64,000 bases of DNA from Gordionus sp. m RMFG-2023 (lineage: Eukaryota > Nematomorpha > Gordioida > Chordodea > Parachordodidae), in the NCBI RefSeq assembly GCF_954871325.1, contig NC_088777.1, forward strand, positions 35,565,366-35,629,365, given 5' to 3'. The number at the start of each line of letters is the position of its first letter. Position 1 is the first letter of the stretch. The notes beneath the pieces are model-generated. The model was not told the DNA's origin and ran no database searches. It saw only the letters and a list, made by a program, of their open reading frames with translations. This document shows positions 59,454 to 64,000 of this stretch, piece by piece. The translations under genes were made by a program, and so were the position numbers.

Positions 59454-59955
59454 CTAAAATTTTGTATTAAATCAAAAAATTTTCCATAAAATATTGTGAA
59501 AAAAGGCCATTCATGAATTGTATGAGAACATCGATCAAAGAAATAAAAATATTGTATCATGGGATTTAGAAGAACTAACAGTTGTACTTGGCCACATTTA
59601 ATGCATAAAAAAATGTAGTGTTCAAATTAAGAAAAATATAATGCAGTGTTAATACTGTATAAGTAGGCAGGGTGTGGAAATAAAAAATAAATAAAATCGT
59701 TAAAATATAAGAATTATTTGACTAATAACTCGAAAATAAATTTTCAAATATTCAACGCTTATATACCTTTAATATTTAATAGTTCTACATTGTAATAAGA
59801 ATAAATTCTTAATTTATTTACTGCTTATATAATTTCATGCTTGATATCTTTATTAAACTTTTTCCAAGAACTGCACTTATATTTATCAAAATTTTTAAAT
59901 GGCATTCAATGTTGTCAAGCCCTAATATAAATATGTTAAATACCAATTAGCTAAC

Positions 59956-60110
59956 CTTTAGAAGTGACAGGTAGATTTGATAAGGCACTCGATGAGATAT
60001 TCAACACTGTGGGTGGTAATTGTGTAGATATAACTTGATTGGGCATCGAGATTGAAGGAGGATAATAGGGTGGGTGTGGGAAGTAAATTGAGGGAGGAGG
60101 TAAATAGGCA
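59956..60110 (-). CDS. Pro-rich exon of the same host gene
   Basis: Bounded by CAATTTTTAG (acceptor) and AAAG|GTTAGC (donor). It reads AYLPPPSIYFPHPPYYPPSI then SMPNQVISTQLPPTVLNISS and ALSNLPVTSK, a proline/tyrosine-rich low-complexity segment. Length 155 bp with phases that fit the next exon, and a ~500-bp intron between. Composition resembles nuclear RNA-binding or transcription proteins, but no family is recognised. Confidence 0.65.
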
Positions 60111-60114
60111 CTAA

Positions 60115-61100
60115 AAATTGAAATATTTTGATATATTACTTATAGAAAAGTCGGTATGCTTAAATATGGTTTTTTATTATTGTTTATAACTTAATTTGTA
60201 GTCAGTATTTTTATAATCTGTATCCACTATGTTGTATCCAATAACTCTTTCTTATCAGTTATTTGCTTTCTATCAACTGTTATCATTTTAGTAGAGGTGT
60301 CTCTTTTTTTTACCATCTATATCACACCATTTACTATCTACTACCCCACCTCAATGATATCAAAATAATTATTAAACGCTTAAAAAAATTAAAATCTTAG
60401 TTGATATAAATTACATGACATTAATCTATCTAAAAATTTACTACGAATTTAATTTTTAGATATTATAAAAAAAATATGTTTTAAAAAATTGTTGCCTATG
60501 TTTAGATATTAAACTAATAAACTAAGCTTGTCGAAATGTTAGGCTGTGTCAATTTATCTATATACTACTTATTTTTTAAAAATTATATTATAAAATAAAT
60601 TTATAGCCTATTTAAGTTTTTTTCATAATGGGTAGAGCTAAGACCAGAAATATCCAAATTCGTGAGATCATTATTTATTTATCTAAGAGAGGAGTAAAGT
60701 CAATCTAATATATACTATTCAAAATAAAGGAAGTCTAAAATTAACTAATATGAGATTTATGCAATTGAAAAACAAGTTTAGTATCAAGTTATCAAATAAG
60801 ATTATATTCAATAGGTTATTCCTTCTTTAAGATACAAAAAAAATCATTCTAAATTCGGTTTGTTCCTTATAGCCTAAGAAGAAACCATTTAAAACAACAT
60901 CACACAAAAGAAAAGAATAAATTAAACAAAAGTATAAAGGGAAACATAATCAGAGATAAATAAAATTTTATATATGGACATTACAAAAATATGGTAGTAG
61001 GAACATTAGCAGATATTTTCATTTATGATTATTTAAAAAGAACGTTAAGTTTCCATATAGTATAATCGAATGAGGGTGCATGAGTGTCGTTAAATATTAA
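60115..61100. other. Upstream AT-rich region, possible Tc1 relic
   Basis: No further exon of the Pro-rich gene is clear. On the plus strand near 60635-60700, MGRAKTRNIQIREIIIYLSK resembles the start of a Tc1/mariner helix-turn-helix, and PKKKPFKTTSHKRKE near 60875 loosely resembles the start of the catalytic part. Stops throughout. Confidence 0.3.
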
Positions 61101-61724
61101 ATATTAGGGCGGTGACAATATTAAATATCGGATCGGCACCGATATTTAGCGTTTTCCAAAAATATCGGATAGGGCAAACCCGATCCAATCTTTTTACTTT
61201 TCTTTTTTATTATTTTATGTATATTTATTTTACAATAATAATATTTTCTAAAGATTTATAGTATTTTAAAAGTTTTTTATAAAAATAGAAAGGAACACCC
61301 AAAGTTGTCATATTATTATTTAAAATTATTTATTTTTAAAAATTATTTTGTTTAATATTTATCAAATTTATAAATAGTCGCCTGATTTTATAAATCACGT
61401 GTAGAACTCGTGATCTCTTTGTCCAAAAAAGTATAAAAGGGATTAGATTTTATAATTATTATGACTTTTTGTTTTTTTAAATATATTTAATCAAATAAAT
61501 TTGGAGTTGAAAATTTATTAATTTTAGTTTTAGAGTTGTGTTGGTTAATTATTAGTTGTAAAATGGCCTTGTACTACTAGTAGTTTTTTATAGTATATAA
61601 TTTTCACAATAACGGTTAGTTTTTTATAGTGTATAATTATCATAAAAGTTTTATTTATTTTATTTTTAAATAATAACGCCAATTTTATTATTTATACCTT
61701 AAATAAAAGAATTTTTTTTTAAAT

Positions 61725-61840
61725 ATGGTATCTGAATTATGGAAATATTTTACAAAAGACAAATATAATTTTGCAAAATGCGTTATCTGCGGAATTCTAA
61801 TTTCATGGGGAGGAATAATGAAAAATTCATTTAATATTAG
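61725..61840 (+). pseudogene. hAT transposase BED zinc-finger start
   Basis: Starts MVSELWKYFTKDKYNFAKCV ICGI: the BED pattern of an aromatic W.YF followed by CxxC. The frame is cut by the insertion at 61841, before the H...H half of the finger. Confidence 0.75.
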
Positions 61841-63819
61841 GGCCATTCCACGTCAAATCGATCAAGATTCGGCCGACCCCTTTTAAAATTGTTAAAAATT
61901 TCTGGAATTATTTAGATAGGTAAAAGAGTGAGAACGCCGTTTACTTTAGCTCGCTAGCACACCTGGTTCTCGAGATAAAAGGGCTCAAAAAGGTACAAAA
62001 AAGAGCCACTTTGGAATCTGTAAAATTTTTAAAATGCTTATATCTCATAAACTATTTATAGTAAAAAAAATTATGATATATCATTTTGTACGTAAAGAAA
62101 TTCTCTAATGGGCTAACAAAGAATAGTAAATATTGGCGCCATTATAGGCTTTTAACATCCGGTTTACCTAAATTTCTTTACCTGTATTTTTGAGCAAAAT
62201 AGTGAGTTTATTTTCGATTTTTTTTATTGCTTTTTATTTAGACACCTTTGCAATATACATACAATATCAAAACCTTGGCGACGCTATCGACTCCAAAAAA
62301 AATAGATGGCGCTTTATGAAATTACGGATTAGGTTAAAATTTTGCTGCTAACTTATCAATAACCAGATATTTTCACTTTTATATAAAATATTGATTTTCT
62401 ATTAAATATACTAATTAACTGAGGAGCAGAGTGGGCATATGCCCATTAGACACTTAATAATGTAACAAATTTCCAATAATAAATATCTTTCATATAATTT
62501 TTTTAATTTTTAAGGTATGTACAATTTCATCGAATTTTTCATCATATGATGAAGATAATGGTGTAATTTTAGTCGTTAAAACTTTTTTTTACTCTAGATA
62601 TTCTTTTCTTCGAATATTTCTTTTTTCATAAGCGTTTTCTTTTAATGAGAGATTCCCCATTTGATTGTAGGGATATATTAATTTTATCAATAGCCTCTTG
62701 ATTAATATGAAGGGGAGAATCAATATCTACATTGTCATTTGAAGTATAAGTAATGTTTGCTAATTTTTGTCGCTATGAAGAGCATACTAACATATCTAAA
62801 TTGAATGGTAAATTTTTTTGGATCATCCAGGGTAGAATCTTTCTTAGATTCTCGCGATAATAAGCATGTCTCTGTAGATTAAATGGGTTGCAACATTTTA
62901 ATATTTGATACGTCCATCTGTGATATAAAATAAAATTTTAATTGATCTACACATAGAATACATGTTTTTGCACTCTCCAAATCTAGATTGTTATTGGTAG
63001 ACAGACGATAAAATTAATCTGAACGACAGGTTAAAATTATTTCGCAGAAAGGGAGATCGTTTTAAACAATTTATTTTGTAAAATATACGAATATATGCGG
63101 AATAAAATATTCGTTTTTACTGCAACTGTTATATATTATCGTGCTAAAAGTCATTCGCTCGCTAGTAGCAAAGTAGAGATCTAAAAAATGTAAAACATTT
63201 TAAGGATGGTGGGAGGGGTGGGGAGGGCAGAACTGAAAAATTTTATCACATTTCTTATAAACGTATCAATATTTCCATTTTCCTTAAGAGTAATATTTTT
63301 CAACCATTAGCGCCATCTACTTTTTCTTCAATTATAGGTAAAAATGTATATTATGGAAAAGTCAATAGCGTCGCCAAGGTTTTGACATCGTATATATATT
63401 TTTAAAAGGTGTCTAAATTAAAAGCAAAAAAAATTCGAAAACAAACTCACTATTTTGCTTAAAAATACATGTAAAGCAATTTAGGTAAACCGGATGTTAA
63501 AAGCCTATAATGGCGCCAATATTTACTATTCTTTGTTAGCCCATTAGAGAATTTCTTTACCTACAAAATGATATATTATAATTTTTTTTACTATAAATAG
63601 TTTTTGAGATATAAGCATTTTAAAAATTTTACAGATTCCAAAGTGGCTCTTTTTTGTACCTTTGAGCCCCTATATCTCGAGAACCAGGTGTGCTAGCGAG
63701 CTAAAATAAACGGCTTTCTTATTCTTTGACCTATCTAAATAATTCCAGAAATTTTTAACAATTTTAAAAGGGGTCGGCCAAAAAAGTGCCTTTTTGATCG
63801 ATTTGACATGGAATTGTCC
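61841..63819. mobile_element. 2-kb element with ~480-bp inverted termini
   Basis: Outer ends GGCCATTCCACGTCAAATCG and, reverse-complemented, GGACAATTCCATGTCAAATC. Inversion continues with GGCCGACCCCTTTTAAAATT, TTGGCGCCATTATAGGCTTT and CCTTGGCGACGCTAT to about 62320 on the left and 63305 on the right. The middle (about 62480-63000) has a minus-strand stretch DLESAKTCILCVDQLKFYF, then LLSRESKKDSTLDDPKKF, of unknown identity and with stops. No clean target duplication; it lies in the BED exon of a hAT gene. Confidence 0.85.
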
Positions 63820-64000
63820 ATTACCAATATCCGTAAACTTTTTTTAATTGTAGAAATAAAAAAATTAAATGCATAATTCAATTTTTTCAAAAAATATTGA
63901 TTTCTTAATTACATTTGGTTCAAAGAGGAGGGGGGGGGGGTGATGAAAAATTAATATAAATATCGGAATAGTTTTGAACTAATATCGGATCGGTGAAAAA

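Larger units (their letters stand above)
61105..64000 (+). mobile_element. hAT transposon start, runs off the window
   Basis: TAGGGCGGTGACAATA near 61105 followed by ATATCGGATCGGCACCGATA subterminal repeats. Matching ATATCGGATCGGTG words appear at the very end of the window. A BED-finger coding start lies at 61725. The element is broken by the insertion at 61841-63819. The right terminus is outside the window. Confidence 0.7.

Overview
The window is eukaryotic nuclear DNA from a very AT-rich genome, most likely a small-genome or parasitic invertebrate. No operons or ribosome-binding sites are visible. The one complete spliced transposon gene set has GT-AG introns, several of only about 35-60 bp. 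The transposon repertoire (hAT, PIF/Harbinger with a MADF partner gene, piggyBac, a KRBA2-like integrase element, and non-LTR elements with a restriction-like endonuclease) is typical of animals. The species cannot be named from sequence alone.

Layout. 1-2180: AT-rich, no gene seen. 2184-9900: three copies of a GGAAAAG minisatellite, a 350-bp-arm palindrome, and a long inverted repeat made of two head-to-head copies of a KRBA2-like integrase gene end. One of those copies is split by a hAT element (4310-6624) and a 195-bp miniature. About 10090-19700: an old minus-strand non-LTR retrotransposon (reverse transcriptase plus restriction-like endonuclease) carrying four insertions: an LTR fossil (~10400-12366), a hAT miniature (13767-14962), a hAT with a miniature inside it (15134-17099) and another hAT (17235-19347). 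19757-36595: a near-complete Harbinger element whose transposase intron holds a 13.3-kb insertion (22061-35376). That insertion ends in inverted arrays of a GCGAA-rich repeat, is flanked by a perfect 9-bp target duplication, and itself holds two clear hAT elements, a third possible TIR element and an LTR fossil. 37040-38596: a truncated hAT. 38932-44326: exons of minus-strand host genes (a Lys-rich tail and an Arg/Ser-rich protein) mixed with fold-back and miniature elements. 44330-52750: mostly featureless. 52760-53230: a second restriction-endonuclease-type LINE remnant. 53804-57430: a piggyBac gene, an almost perfectly palindromic TTAA miniature, and an inverted second piggyBac 5' end inserted at the centre of that palindrome. 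59333-60110: two minus-strand host exons. 61105-64000: the start of a hAT element with a BED zinc finger, broken by a 2-kb element with ~480-bp inverted termini.

Most protein-coding signal is transposon-derived and decayed. The strongest host signals are the minus-strand exons at 38932-39551, 42058-42255, 43286-44326, 59333-59453 and 59956-60110. The most unusual item is the 13.3-kb array-ended insertion. It shares an inner terminal motif (TTCCATGTCAAATC) with the 2-kb element at 61841-63819, so the two may belong to one family of fold-back transposons. No transposase for that family was found in the window.
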